Both the position numbers and the translations under genes were made by a program. A DNA stretch of 64,000 bases from contig NZ_CP135275.1 in the NCBI RefSeq assembly GCF_032302195.1, positions 3,596,001 to 3,660,000 of the forward strand. Reading direction: 5' to 3'. Positions 55,535 through 64,000 of this stretch are shown piece by piece (position 1 is the stretch's first letter; each line of letters starts with the position of its first letter). This DNA is from Paenibacillus sp. MMS20-IR301. Its GTDB lineage: Bacteria; Bacillota; Bacilli; Paenibacillales; Paenibacillaceae. Below the pieces are notes generated by a model. That model was given only the letters and a program-made list of their open reading frames with translations. It did no database searches and was not told the DNA's origin.

Positions 55535-56200
55535 TCAGTCCTGCAGCTGCTCCAGCAGCTCTTTCACCTGACGGATACCGAAGCGCGGTGAGGAGAGCAC
55601 CGGGATACCCGTTGCCGCCTGCAGCGCCTGCTCCATCCGGGCCATTGAGCCTTGAGCCAGCACAACAACCTCTGCCTGACCGGCGGCTTCAACTGCTGTC
55701 CGCAGCAGGATGGCATCATGCTCCACCGGATCGCCGGAGACCAGGGCCTCGAACGCTCCAGCTGCCAGCCCGTTTACCACGCTGATCTCCTTGCCGGCTT
55801 CCTCGGCCTTCTGCCGGATCAGCCGGATCGTTGGCGCAAGCGTCGACGGCAGCGTGGCCAGCACAGCGATCCGGCTGTAGCCTGCGACCGCCTGTTCTGC
55901 CATCAGCTCATCGATCTTAACGATCGGCACGCCGATCATTCCCCGCGCAGCCCCGGCAACCTCGCCGACTGAAGAGCAGGTATTCAGAATGACATCCGCC
56001 CCAAGCTCTTCGCCGTGGTGGAAATATTGCACCAGACGTCTCGCCACCCCCGGCGGCACCTCACCGGCCTGCACCACATCGCCAATCAGGCTGTCATCGA
56101 TAATATTCACCAGTCTGACCTCAGGCAGCAGCTCCTTGAATAACGCCTTTAGCGGATCAGCCAGCCCTTGTCCCGTATAGACAGCTACTACAGTCTTCAT
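55535..56200 (-). CDS. Asp/Glu/hydantoin racemase-superfamily protein with a single cysteine
   Basis: 221 residues with the two-domain racemase fold (VLNTCSS-like ILNTCSSVGE at about 71-80, GVPIVKIDELM at about 90-100). Two-base racemases need a cysteine in each half; here only Cys75 exists and the second site reads VVLAQGSM. It may therefore act as an isomerase, lyase or decarboxylase rather than a racemase. Upstream spacer to the GH127-like gene is 134 bases and holds a 52-bp repeat. Confidence 0.82.
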   Translation of the reverse strand: MKTVVAVYTGQGLADPLKALFKELLPEVRLVNIIDDSLIGDVVQAGEVPPGVARRLVQYFHHGEELGADVILNTCSSVGEVAGAARGMIGVPIVKIDELMAEQAVAGYSRIAVLATLPSTLAPTIRLIRQKAEEAGKEISVVNGLAAGAFEALVSGDPVEHDAILLRTAVEAAGQAEVVVLAQGSMARMEQALQAATGIPVLSSPRFGIRQVKELLEQLQD

Positions 56201-56228
56201 CTCTGTCCACTCCTTTTTTGGTTGTTTT

Positions 56229-56317
56229 GTATATGAAAAACCGAATACATTGCGCCACCGCGAGGGTTAACCGGCCAATTGTATGCGGAAAACCGAACAC
56301 ATTACGCCGCCGCGAGG
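56229..56317. repeat. Two-unit tandem repeat, 52-bp period
   Basis: 37-base units at 56229-56265 and 56281-56317, 31 of 37 bases identical, both containing AAAACCGAA and CCGCGAGG. They lie between the GH127-like and racemase-like genes. Confidence 0.8.
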
Positions 56318-56334
56318 TCCTGCCGCCCTTTTAC

Positions 56335-58059
56335 CTACCAGATGAACTCCTGCTCCGGACGGCGCAGAATGCCTTCCTTCAGCGGGGCCTTGTCCAGCAC
56401 CACGCGCGAGGTGTAGAGCGGCTTGGTCTTGCCCTGCGGCGTAATGCTGACTACATCATCCCCGAGCCACTCCGTCACGAAGCTCTGATCGACCGCGGTC
56501 TCCAGCGTGGTCCGGCTGCTCAGCGGGAAGGTGATCGTGATGGTCTCGCCCGCAGCAGCCGCATCCAGCAGCAGGAAGCAGCGGTTCACCCAGCGGCTGG
56601 CCTCCCTGCCATGTCCTTCCGTTACTGCGCCGCCCAGCCGGCGGGTATACCGGATTTTGGTAAAGCCGGCCCATTCGGGTATCCGTACCAGCAGGCGCGG
56701 CAGATCAGCATGGATGTTCAGCACCAGCTTGCCTTCATGCGGCAGATAGCTGTGCACATCGAGCCACTTGGAGCCGCGGTTCAGCAGGAAATTGACGCTG
56801 ACCGTCCCGTTATGCTCTGTGACCGTGTTGCTCCAGCCCATGAACAAGCCGCGTGTTCCCGAGCCGAGGCAGCAAATCTGCAGATCATTCGTATGGCCGC
56901 GGCCTTCAATGACATCGCAGACGAAATCATTCGGGGCCGAATACCCGGCGAATGCGCCTCTGGTCCGGTCTGCAACCTGGTAAAAGGAGATGTCACCGTG
57001 AATGTCATGCGAGTGGTTCTCACACTGCTGCACCCAGCTCAGATCCAGCAGCTGTGATTCGGTCAGATGATTGCGCAGGAAGCGTTCGACCGTGCCCCAG
57101 TACTCCACATAACCGCTTTGGGCCAGCGTAATCCCGGTGGAGATCAGGTCGACCAGCGAGCAGGTCTCATGCTCATAGGCCTGCTCGTGCATGTCGCCGG
57201 GGGTCCAGCCGAAGCTGGTGCCAACAGTCAGGGCCCAGTCGTAGCTCTTCTTCACCCAGGCGATCATCGCCGCATTGCCCGTAAATGCCCCGAAGCGGGC
57301 AATCGCATCCAGCGTGCCGATCCGGGTGTGGAAATGCCCGCTGCGGTAGGCAAGCGCGGTGTTGAAGCTGCCGTCCTCATTGAACACGCCGCTGCGCTCG
57401 ATGATCAGGGCGGTGAAGAACTGGCACAGCTCGAAGGCATCCTGATTGCCGGTCACCTCATGATATTTCAGCAGCGGCATCACCAGCCGGCCGCAGAAGG
57501 AGGCCGGGTCCGGGGCCAGGCGCAGCATAATGCCGTTCGCGGACGGCCAGCCGCCTTCTTTGTATTCCGAAGCGGGGTAGAACCAGAGATCCCGCTCTTT
57601 CACGGCAATCCGCTTGAGCGCAGCCACATGGCGGTCCGCCGCTTCCCTGACCTTGGGATCACCGCTCTCCATGTACCAGGAGGTCAGCGACAGAATCACC
57701 GCCCGCTGGTCGATCAGATTGGCATTCGGCTCCCAGTCATGCACCGGGCTCTGCTTGCGGTAGCTGAGTCCGTCTTCCTTGAAGAACGACAGCAGATTGG
57801 CCCGGTACTTCGCTTCGGTCTCCTTGCCCTCATCGGAGCCGGTCATCACGCGGGCCAGCACCAGCGCATCGATCATCCGCCCGTGGGAGGAGCCGTAGTC
57901 CCAATCCCCGTGGGTCATACAGGCAGGCTCCTGCATCAGATCGGCCGCGAAAAAAGGAATGCCGTCATGATCAGGATCGGCCATACCTACAATGGCGTTA
58001 ATGGCATGCAAGGCCCGTTCTTCAAGCATCAGTGTATCTGGAATCAGTGATTTCGACAT
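56335..58059 (-). CDS. GH127-like glycosidase (beta-L-arabinofuranosidase-type fold)
   Basis: 574 residues, cytosolic, an (alpha/alpha)6 barrel plus C-terminal beta domains. Two motifs match the zinc/cysteine site of GH127-type enzymes: Glu298-Thr-Cys300 (HETCSL) and Cys396-Cys397 (ICCLGSG), in which a cysteine serves as nucleophile. Overall similarity to named GH127 members is low, so the sugar it removes is unknown. Overlaps the YesN gene by 16 bases and follows an oligosaccharide importer, so it probably acts on imported chains. Confidence 0.7.
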   Translation of the reverse strand: MSKSLIPDTLMLEERALHAINAIVGMADPDHDGIPFFAADLMQEPACMTHGDWDYGSSHGRMIDALVLARVMTGSDEGKETEAKYRANLLSFFKEDGLSYRKQSPVHDWEPNANLIDQRAVILSLTSWYMESGDPKVREAADRHVAALKRIAVKERDLWFYPASEYKEGGWPSANGIMLRLAPDPASFCGRLVMPLLKYHEVTGNQDAFELCQFFTALIIERSGVFNEDGSFNTALAYRSGHFHTRIGTLDAIARFGAFTGNAAMIAWVKKSYDWALTVGTSFGWTPGDMHEQAYEHETCSLVDLISTGITLAQSGYVEYWGTVERFLRNHLTESQLLDLSWVQQCENHSHDIHGDISFYQVADRTRGAFAGYSAPNDFVCDVIEGRGHTNDLQICCLGSGTRGLFMGWSNTVTEHNGTVSVNFLLNRGSKWLDVHSYLPHEGKLVLNIHADLPRLLVRIPEWAGFTKIRYTRRLGGAVTEGHGREASRWVNRCFLLLDAAAAGETITITFPLSSRTTLETAVDQSFVTEWLGDDVVSITPQGKTKPLYTSRVVLDKAPLKEGILRRPEQEFIW

Positions 58060-59666
58060 GGTTCTTCTCTCCCCTGAAGATCAGCCTGGCAGGTGAAGGC
58101 ATTCCGGTACTCCCCGATCGTCATTCCAAGCTTTTTTTTGAAAATCTGGCTGAAATACCGGTAATCCTCATAGCCGACCATTTGCGCGATCTCGTAATTT
58201 TTATAGTTGGATAACTTCAGCAGTTCCTTGGCTTTGCCGATGCGTACATCCGTTAAGTAATCAATGAAATTCTTGCCGGTTGCCTTCTTGAACATGCGGC
58301 TCAGATAATCCGGGTTCATGTAGTAGCTTTGGGCAATTCCCTGCAGGGATAAGGCCTGGTTATAATAAGCCTCCACCTGCTGCTTCATTTCCTCCACCAC
58401 CTTGCCCGCCTGCTTCTCGGAGAGCCGGTTATAGAAGCCGGAGACCGCCGGAATCAGCTCTGCCGTGAAGATCCGGGCGACAGAAGCGGCGTCATTTCGG
58501 GCACCCAGAATCTCTGTATAGGCTGCCGGGCTTTTGCCGCAGATCACGGTGAAGTCGGCGCCCTTAGCCTGAAGCTGCTTCTCCACCGCATACAAGAGCA
58601 GCAGTGAGCTGCGCTGCAGCTGCCCGGCACTCACCGTTTCCAGCGAGATTCTGGAGTGAAACTCCGTATATTCCTGCTGCGCCGCTGTACTGCTGCCCGA
58701 CTGCAGGGCCAGCAGGAACATCCGCTCCTGCCCGCTCGGGTAGGTAAATCCCGGCGCTGCCGGACTGCCCCCGGCCTCCAGAATTACAGCCTGCTGCCCC
58801 AGCAGCCGGCCCTTCAGCGCCTGCACGGCTTCCTGCACAGCTTCGCACAGCTTTCCGCCCTGCTCCTTCACCTGGCTGATTCCGGCACTGGCCGCAGGAC
58901 AGCCGGAACCCTTGAGCACCTGCTGCAGGATGCCGCAGACCCGCAGCACATCATCCCGCTCCATCCGCCTTGCCGAGACGGCAAGCACCACGGTCCGCGC
59001 GCTTCCCCCGAGAACAGCGGCTTCATAGTCCCAGCCGCCGTTCCCGAACAGAAACGGCCGGACCCGGTTCAGCTGCTCCCGGAGGCCCGCCAGCAGGCCG
59101 GCCGCATCCCAGTCCGCAGGCTCAGTGAACGTATCGGATTGTCCGGCGCAGGCAATAAGCTCCCTGCCTGCCCAGTCCGGCGGCATCCGCCCGGCTGCCC
59201 CGGCTTCCTCTTCCGCCGCCGGTCCGTCCAGCAGCGCTTCGAACCAGCCCCTGCCGCTCCCCTGCGCCGCCATGCGCTGCTGCTCCTCCCGCTGCTCCAG
59301 CTCCCCGCAGGCCTTATGCAGCACGGCATTCAGCTCTTCCTTCCTTACCGGCTTCAGCAGATAATCGAATACCTTATGGCGGATCGCTTCCTTCGTATAT
59401 TCGAAATCCGAATATCCGCTGATTACGATCACCAGCAGCTCCGGCAGCTCCGCGCTCAGCAGAGCGAGCAGCTGCTTGCCGTCCATCCCCGGCATACGCA
59501 TATCCAGGAACAGCACATCCGGCCGTTCGGCCAGCGCCAGCGTGTAGGCATCGTCGCCGTTCTCCGCTTCTCCCGCCAGCTCCAGCCCGTATTCGCTCCA
59601 GCCAATCGATTGGATGAGTCCTCTGCGGACCCATTTTTCATCGTCAACAATCAGTACTCTGCGCAT
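58044..59666 (-). CDS. YesN-type response regulator with long linker
   Basis: 540 residues. Receiver domain (1-120) with DDE at 8-10, phospho-acceptor Asp55 in FLDMRMPG and KP near 105; a large middle region (about 130-425) of low similarity; AraC-type HTH pair (about 430-525, ending GMTIGEYRNAF). Presumed partner of the YesM kinase at the window end and activator of this importer operon. Confidence 0.93.
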   Translation of the reverse strand: MRRVLIVDDEKWVRRGLIQSIGWSEYGLELAGEAENGDDAYTLALAERPDVLFLDMRMPGMDGKQLLALLSAELPELLVIVISGYSDFEYTKEAIRHKVFDYLLKPVRKEELNAVLHKACGELEQREEQQRMAAQGSGRGWFEALLDGPAAEEEAGAAGRMPPDWAGRELIACAGQSDTFTEPADWDAAGLLAGLREQLNRVRPFLFGNGGWDYEAAVLGGSARTVVLAVSARRMERDDVLRVCGILQQVLKGSGCPAASAGISQVKEQGGKLCEAVQEAVQALKGRLLGQQAVILEAGGSPAAPGFTYPSGQERMFLLALQSGSSTAAQQEYTEFHSRISLETVSAGQLQRSSLLLLYAVEKQLQAKGADFTVICGKSPAAYTEILGARNDAASVARIFTAELIPAVSGFYNRLSEKQAGKVVEEMKQQVEAYYNQALSLQGIAQSYYMNPDYLSRMFKKATGKNFIDYLTDVRIGKAKELLKLSNYKNYEIAQMVGYEDYRYFSQIFKKKLGMTIGEYRNAFTCQADLQGREEPCRNH

Positions 59667-59735
59667 GCTTATAACCTCCGAAGTCAGGATGAAGCCCGCT
59701 TAAATAGAGCCGGACGGAATGAGAGAAAGCGGCGG

Positions 59736-60560
59736 TCAGCCTTTGAGCGAGCCTGCGGTCAGCCCGTCAATAATGTAACGCTGCAGGAACAGGTAGATAA
59801 TTAGCACCGGGGCAACCACCATCACCATGAAGGCGAACACAATACCCCAGTTGGTGCTGTAGAGGGTGACGAAATTGAATACCTGCAGCACCAGCGTCCA
59901 TTTGGTACTGTCCGTCATCAGATAGAACGGCCCGAAAAAGTCATTCCACACCGACACCAGCACCACGATGGTCACCGTGACCAGGACGGTCATCAGGAGC
60001 GGCAGAATCATCTGGAAATACAGCCGGAAATAGCTGCTGCCCTCAAGCAAAGCGGCTTCATCCAGCTCACGCGGCACGGATTTCATGAAGCCCACCAGCA
60101 TGAAGATCGCGAAGGGGAGCAGCACCGCCGTATAGTACATCACGAGACTGAAGTAAGTGCCTTTGATGTGCAGGTCACCCATCAGCTTGATCGTCGGAAC
60201 GATGGACACCGGAACGATCAGGCCCATAATGAACATGTAGAAGGAGCCGCGCATGAATTTGTCATCCCGCCGCTGAATGACAAAGGCTGCCATGGAGGCA
60301 AACAGGTTGACGCTCACCACTACCGAAGCGGAGATCAGCAGGCTGTTCTTGAAGCCGCGCAGAATATTGGCCTGGGCGAATACATCCGCATAATTGGAGA
60401 ACTTCCATTCCGAGGGCAGGTTCAGGCCGAATAAGGCCGACTCCCGGATGTCCTTGAAGGAGTTGATCAGGATCATCAGGAAAGGGATCAGAATCAGAAT
60501 AGCCAGCGCAAAGGCGATGACCTCCAGCAGAATCAGTCTGCCGCGTTGCTGCGTTTGCAT
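59736..60560 (-). CDS. Sugar ABC transporter permease (MalG-like), second importer
   Basis: 274 residues, six TM segments. The EAA loop reads LDEAALLEGSSYFRLYFQ near residue 165-182. Start and the previous stop share one base (TGATG). No ATPase gene nearby; a shared MsmX-type ATPase is expected. Confidence 0.94.
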   Translation of the reverse strand: MQTQQRGRLILLEVIAFALAILILIPFLMILINSFKDIRESALFGLNLPSEWKFSNYADVFAQANILRGFKNSLLISASVVVSVNLFASMAAFVIQRRDDKFMRGSFYMFIMGLIVPVSIVPTIKLMGDLHIKGTYFSLVMYYTAVLLPFAIFMLVGFMKSVPRELDEAALLEGSSYFRLYFQMILPLLMTVLVTVTIVVLVSVWNDFFGPFYLMTDSTKWTLVLQVFNFVTLYSTNWGIVFAFMVMVVAPVLIIYLFLQRYIIDGLTAGSLKG

Positions 60561-61429
60561 CAGTACTCCATCTCCCTTTTCTTCAGGCCCATTAGTACAG
60601 GCACCCCGACTATAGTAACCAGCACGAACAGCATCAGATTGACTGCGGTCGCATATCCGAATTGTCCGGTACTGAACATGTTCCTTATATAAGTAAAGAA
60701 TACTTCCGTGGTATAGCCCGGGCCGCCGTCCGTCAGCACCATCACCATTTCAAAAATCTTCATCGAATTAATCATCGCCAGCAGCACATTCACCGTTAAG
60801 GAGGAGGCCAGCAGCGGGAACACAATGTAGCGGAAACGCTGCCAGTAATGCGCCCCGTCAATCGACGAGCTTTCGATCAGATCCCTGGAGATGAACTGCA
60901 GGCCGGCCAGATAGACCACCATGGAGAAGCCTGTAACCCGCCACAGATCCGTAATAATGACCGAGAACAGGGCGAACTTCGGATCATTCAGCCAATCCTG
61001 GGCCATCCCGCCAAGCCCTACCGTATGCAGCAGCTGATTAATGATACCGTTCGAGGGATGGTAGATTGCCCGGAAAATGTAACCGATTACGATGGGCGAG
61101 ATGACATAGGGCATAAAAAAGATCATCCGCAGAAAATTTCTCGCTTTGAGCGCTTCGTTAAGGATGAGCGCCAGCCCGAGCCCAAGCACATTCTGAAATA
61201 CCGTAACGGCCGCTGCAAAAATAAGCGTATTCTTAAAAGCGGTCAGCAGCCGGGGCTCCTGAAACAGCGTCCGGTAATTATCAAGGCCGGTAAACGTGAT
61301 CACATCCGCGTTGATATTCCAGTCAGTGAAGCTATAATAAAAGCCGATAACCGTCGGCGTAATAAAGAACACCAGAAACACCGCAAGTGCGGGAAATGCG
61401 AAATACAGCGGGTATTTGCGTCCTCCCAT
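60560..61429 (-). CDS. Sugar ABC transporter permease (MalF-like), second importer
   Basis: 289 residues, six TM segments starting with YFAFPALAVFLVFFI. The EAA loop reads LIESSSIDGAHYWQRFRY near 185-202. Lies 130 bases after the binding-protein gene, a spacing that leaves room for an mRNA hairpin. Confidence 0.94.
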   Translation of the reverse strand: MGGRKYPLYFAFPALAVFLVFFITPTVIGFYYSFTDWNINADVITFTGLDNYRTLFQEPRLLTAFKNTLIFAAAVTVFQNVLGLGLALILNEALKARNFLRMIFFMPYVISPIVIGYIFRAIYHPSNGIINQLLHTVGLGGMAQDWLNDPKFALFSVIITDLWRVTGFSMVVYLAGLQFISRDLIESSSIDGAHYWQRFRYIVFPLLASSLTVNVLLAMINSMKIFEMVMVLTDGGPGYTTEVFFTYIRNMFSTGQFGYATAVNLMLFVLVTIVGVPVLMGLKKREMEY

Positions 61430-61559
61430 GAATCTCTCTCCTTTTCTCTATTGGCTCTGCCGAAAGGACTTTCACAACCCGGCCTGCCGCGCTGCCTGCC
61501 GGAACCGCTGAAGGGTCCGGGAGGCAGCAGACAGTCCAAGACTAAGCTTAAGCTGCGGC

Positions 61560-62909
61560 TTATTTGAAGCCTTCAAGCAGCTTCGATTTGCCGTCCTTTT
61601 CATAATTGGCCGAGAAATCATTGAATGCCTTATCCACATCGCCGTTGATAAAGAAGATCTGCAGCAGCTTCTGGAAGTCCGCGAACACCGGAGTCAGCCG
61701 GTTCTGGATATTGATCCGTGATTTGCCGGCGTCAATCAGCTCCTTGACGGTCTGCTGTACCGGAACCAGCTCCACTGCGGCATTCTCAAAGATCGGAATT
61801 CCCGGCGCCGCCTTATAATACAAGTCTGTCATTTCCTGCGTGAGCATGAATTTCACCAGCTCTGCCGCAGCATCCGCATGCTTGGCCTGGACCGGAATCA
61901 TCAGCTGGTTCGGAGGCGTGACCAGGGCTACGCCTTCGTCGGTATCGGTTGGGAACGGGAAGAAGCCCAGCTTATCGTTAACGAATTCCTTGCCGAATTT
62001 CTTCTCCAGCTGCGGGATAATGCCGTCCAGATTGAAGGCCATGGCCGCCTTGCCCTCACCCAGCATGGTCTGCATCTCATCGTACGTGCCGGCCAGCACA
62101 TTATCCTGGTACAGCCCGAGGTCGATCAGCTCCTTCTGCTTCACGAACAGCTCCTTGAGCTGCGGAATCTCATTCATCTTCAGGGCATTATTCTGCAGCT
62201 TCGCCACGCCTTCATCCCCGATGGCCGGATCCACATTCGATACCCAGCCGGTCAGATAAAAGATTTGCGCCGGCCAGCCATCCTTCACGCCTTCATAGAA
62301 GGGGGTGACTCCTGCTGCCTTGATTGTCTGCGCGATCTCAATCAGACCGGCATAATTCTTAGGCGGCTCTACGCCGGCTTTGGCGAAAACATCCTTGTTG
62401 TAGAACACGCCGTACATCCCGGTAGCCCCGTACGGCACGCCGTAGATTTTACCGTCCAGCGTCTGGGCTTCCTTCATGGAAGGGATAATCCGGGCCCATA
62501 CATCACTGTCCCCGGACCACTCGCGCAGCATTTCATCCGCCCGCAGCTTCACATATTGCTTGGTCCCCGGCTGCATCAGGAACAGGTCCGGGAAGTCGCC
62601 GGTAGAGAACCGGGTCTTCATCATGTTGTCGAATTCACCGCCCGGCAGCGCCTGAAGCTCGACCTTATTGCCTGTCTGCTGCTCATATTCACTGAACAGC
62701 TGGCTGAACGGCGCGGTATCGACTGTATTCGGAATAACAAAGCTGATCGTAACCGGGTCCTTCGCTTTGGTCTCTGCGGCACCGCTATTACTGCCGGCTG
62801 TATTGCCGCCTGCTGCTCCGCCGCCGTTGTTATTCCCCCCGCAGCCTGCCAGACCAAGCAAAGCCAAAGATACTGCGAGCACCATTGATACCGTTTTCAT
62901 TTTTCTCAC
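61560..62909 (-). CDS. Sugar-binding lipoprotein, second importer
   Basis: About 449 residues, family-1 binding fold. Lipobox LAGC after the hydrophobic stretch MVLAVSLALLGLAGC, then a Gly/Asn-rich linker. The frame is open to 62927, but GGGGAGG (62919-62925) sets the start at GTG 62909, 9 bases downstream; ATG 62900 is the alternative. Binds an unknown oligosaccharide for the two permeases below it. Confidence 0.92.
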   Translation of the reverse strand: MRKMKTVSMVLAVSLALLGLAGCGGNNNGGGAAGGNTAGSNSGAAETKAKDPVTISFVIPNTVDTAPFSQLFSEYEQQTGNKVELQALPGGEFDNMMKTRFSTGDFPDLFLMQPGTKQYVKLRADEMLREWSGDSDVWARIIPSMKEAQTLDGKIYGVPYGATGMYGVFYNKDVFAKAGVEPPKNYAGLIEIAQTIKAAGVTPFYEGVKDGWPAQIFYLTGWVSNVDPAIGDEGVAKLQNNALKMNEIPQLKELFVKQKELIDLGLYQDNVLAGTYDEMQTMLGEGKAAMAFNLDGIIPQLEKKFGKEFVNDKLGFFPFPTDTDEGVALVTPPNQLMIPVQAKHADAAAELVKFMLTQEMTDLYYKAAPGIPIFENAAVELVPVQQTVKELIDAGKSRINIQNRLTPVFADFQKLLQIFFINGDVDKAFNDFSANYEKDGKSKLLEGFK

Positions 62910-62961
62910 TTGCTGCAACCTCCCCATTATTCTAGCTATCTGTGCTACACCTTTATCTTAA

Positions 62962-62975
62962 TGCAAGCGCTTTCC
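62962..62975 (+). promoter_or_regulatory. cre-like operator upstream of the second binding protein
   Basis: TGCAAGCGCTTTCC departs from TGNAANCGNWNNCW only in the last base. It sits in the 100-base gap between the yesM and binding-protein genes. Confidence 0.55.
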
Positions 62976-63009
62976 ATGACACATTCACGATCTCGACCAT
63001 TAATGTTGA

Positions 63010-64000
63010 TTATTTCGACTTCCCGGTGCCGGCCTCGCGTAGAATCAGTGTAACTACCGTTCCCTGTCCTTGCGTGCTTGCAATTTCGAAGTCCATTCCC
63101 GCTCCGTAGCGGATCGCATACCGGGCGTACACGTTGCGGATACCGATGCCCGTGCCGCTGGCCAGGCTCAAGGCTTGCTCCTGGTATACCGGACGCACTA
63201 GCGCGGCGCGGATGGTCTCCAGCCGTTCCCCGCCGATGCCGACCCCGGTATCGCTGACGCTCAGCTGCACACCTCCCGGGCATCTGGTTGCGGTGATTGT
63301 AATGCTGGCTTGCTCGCGCATCGGCTCAATACCGTGGAAGACCGCATTTTCGACGAGCGGCTGCAGGGTCATTTTTAACAAAGGATAAGTATACAGCTCC
63401 TCTTCCACCTCAACCTTATATTGAAACTTCCCCTCAAACCGGAAGCTCTGAATGCGGATGTACGCCTCAATCTGCTCCAGCTCCTCGCGCAGGGTCACGA
63501 TCTCATCGCTGTTCTTAATGTTGTAACGGAACATATCCGCCAGAGACTGCGCCATCTCGCTGATCTCCCCCACGGAATAATAGTCGGCCATAGCCTTGAT
63601 GCTGTCGAGCGTATTGTAGAGAAAATGGGGGTTGATCTGGGAGTAGAGCATCGCCAGCTCCGCTTCCTGCAGTTTGATCTGGTATATGTATTTATTCTCA
63701 ATCAGCAGCTGCAGCTCATTGCGCATGGCATTGAAATTCATCGCAATCCGGCCGATCTCATCGTTCCGGTTCACATCGAGGCCGGCCGAGAAATCGCCGC
63801 GCTTGATCCGGTTGACGCTTTTGTGCAAATCCAGAATCGGTTTCGTTATCTTCCGCCCGAGCAGAATGGACAGCAGGAAGGTGATCAGAAAAGCGAACGC
63901 GCCGATATACATGACCGCAGTCTTAATCGGGTTCAGCGGGCTTATAATCTCCTTCTTCGGCGTCAGCAGTACGGTCTTCCAGCCGGAATAGTCCGAGCGT
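63010..64000 (-). CDS. YesM-type sensor histidine kinase, 5' part outside the window
   Basis: The visible 330 codons run in frame to the window edge; the Met at 63912 lies just before TM2 and is not the start. Present: end of the extracytoplasmic sensor (WKTVLLTPKKE), TM2, HAMP (about the KPILDLHKSVNRIKRGDFS segment), the phospho-acceptor His in YSQINPHFLYNTLDS, and the ATPase domain with SDTGVGIG and GIGIRN. Senses an unknown ligand and probably signals to the YesN protein at 58044-59666. Confidence 0.93.
   Translation of the reverse strand, partial: RSDYSGWKTVLLTPKKEIISPLNPIKTAVMYIGAFAFLITFLLSILLGRKITKPILDLHKSVNRIKRGDFSAGLDVNRNDEIGRIAMNFNAMRNELQLLIENKYIYQIKLQEAELAMLYSQINPHFLYNTLDSIKAMADYYSVGEISEMAQSLADMFRYNIKNSDEIVTLREELEQIEAYIRIQSFRFEGKFQYKVEVEEELYTYPLLKMTLQPLVENAVFHGIEPMREQASITITATRCPGGVQLSVSDTGVGIGGERLETIRAALVRPVYQEQALSLASGTGIGIRNVYARYAIRYGAGMDFEIASTQGQGTVVTLILREAGTGKSK

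Noticed and set aside
57067..58050. Open frame of 327 codons on the plus strand opposite the GH127-like gene
   Set aside because: Shadow of the real gene on the other strand; no recognisable domain, and the true strand carries the HETC and CC motifs and fits the operon.
1..64000. CRISPR arrays, prophage modules or insertion sequences
   Set aside because: No regularly spaced identical repeats with unique spacers, no phage structural genes and no transposase-like frames were seen; the only mobile-element hint is the tRNA-Pro direct repeat.

Overview
The window looks like a Paenibacillus-type Firmicute chromosome. The reasons are: moderately high GC genes with AT-rich spacers, SLH-anchored multidomain glycanases, many YesM/YesN two-component pairs with sugar ABC importers that lack their own ATPase, a T-box in front of alaS, and the conserved alaS-ireB-yqgF-DUF1292-mltG-U32-U32 gene order. 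There is no CRISPR array, no rRNA, no intact tRNA and no recognisable transposase.

Region 1 (1-6770) holds housekeeping and envelope genes: ilvD, a polysaccharide deacetylase, an AI-2E family exporter and a class B penicillin-binding protein. Region 2 (6770-31750) is a large beta-mannan utilisation locus. A surface GH26 mannanase cuts the polymer. An ABC importer (binding protein plus two permeases) brings in oligosaccharides. A CE7 esterase deacetylates them and a cytosolic GH113 mannanase trims them. Two nearly identical GH130 phosphorylases, an AGE-fold disaccharide 2-epimerase and a mannosylglucose phosphorylase (GH130) finish the job with release of mannose-1-phosphate. Control is by a YesM kinase, a YesN regulator, an orphan binding protein next to the kinase, a LacI regulator and catabolite-type operators. 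Two chemoreceptors are embedded in the locus. A double TAACAA half-site with an exact 11-bp period recurs in front of four of these genes.

Region 3 (31840-40550) is the alaS/ireB/yqgF/mltG/U32 housekeeping cluster. It carries two copies of a structured intergenic repeat whose stems covary. Region 4 (40550-46870) is accessory: a truncated tRNA-Pro relic with a 31-bp direct repeat flanking a small unknown gene, a MerR cluster, a MerR-type promoter driving an SDR gene, a Gfo/Idh oxidoreductase, and a TetR-peroxiredoxin pair with a perfect palindromic operator.

Region 5 (46890-51640) is a GH10 xylanase with C-terminal SLH repeats, followed by a 740-bp spacer holding a 51-bp tandem repeat. Region 6 (51640-64000) has a MATE exporter and then a second carbohydrate operon: YesM (cut by the window end), binding protein, two permeases, YesN, a GH127-like enzyme with zinc/cysteine motifs, an Asp/Glu-racemase-like protein with a single cysteine, a DUF1537 acid-sugar kinase and a beta-keto acid cleavage enzyme. 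This last combination does not match a pathway I know and is the best candidate for an undescribed catabolic route.
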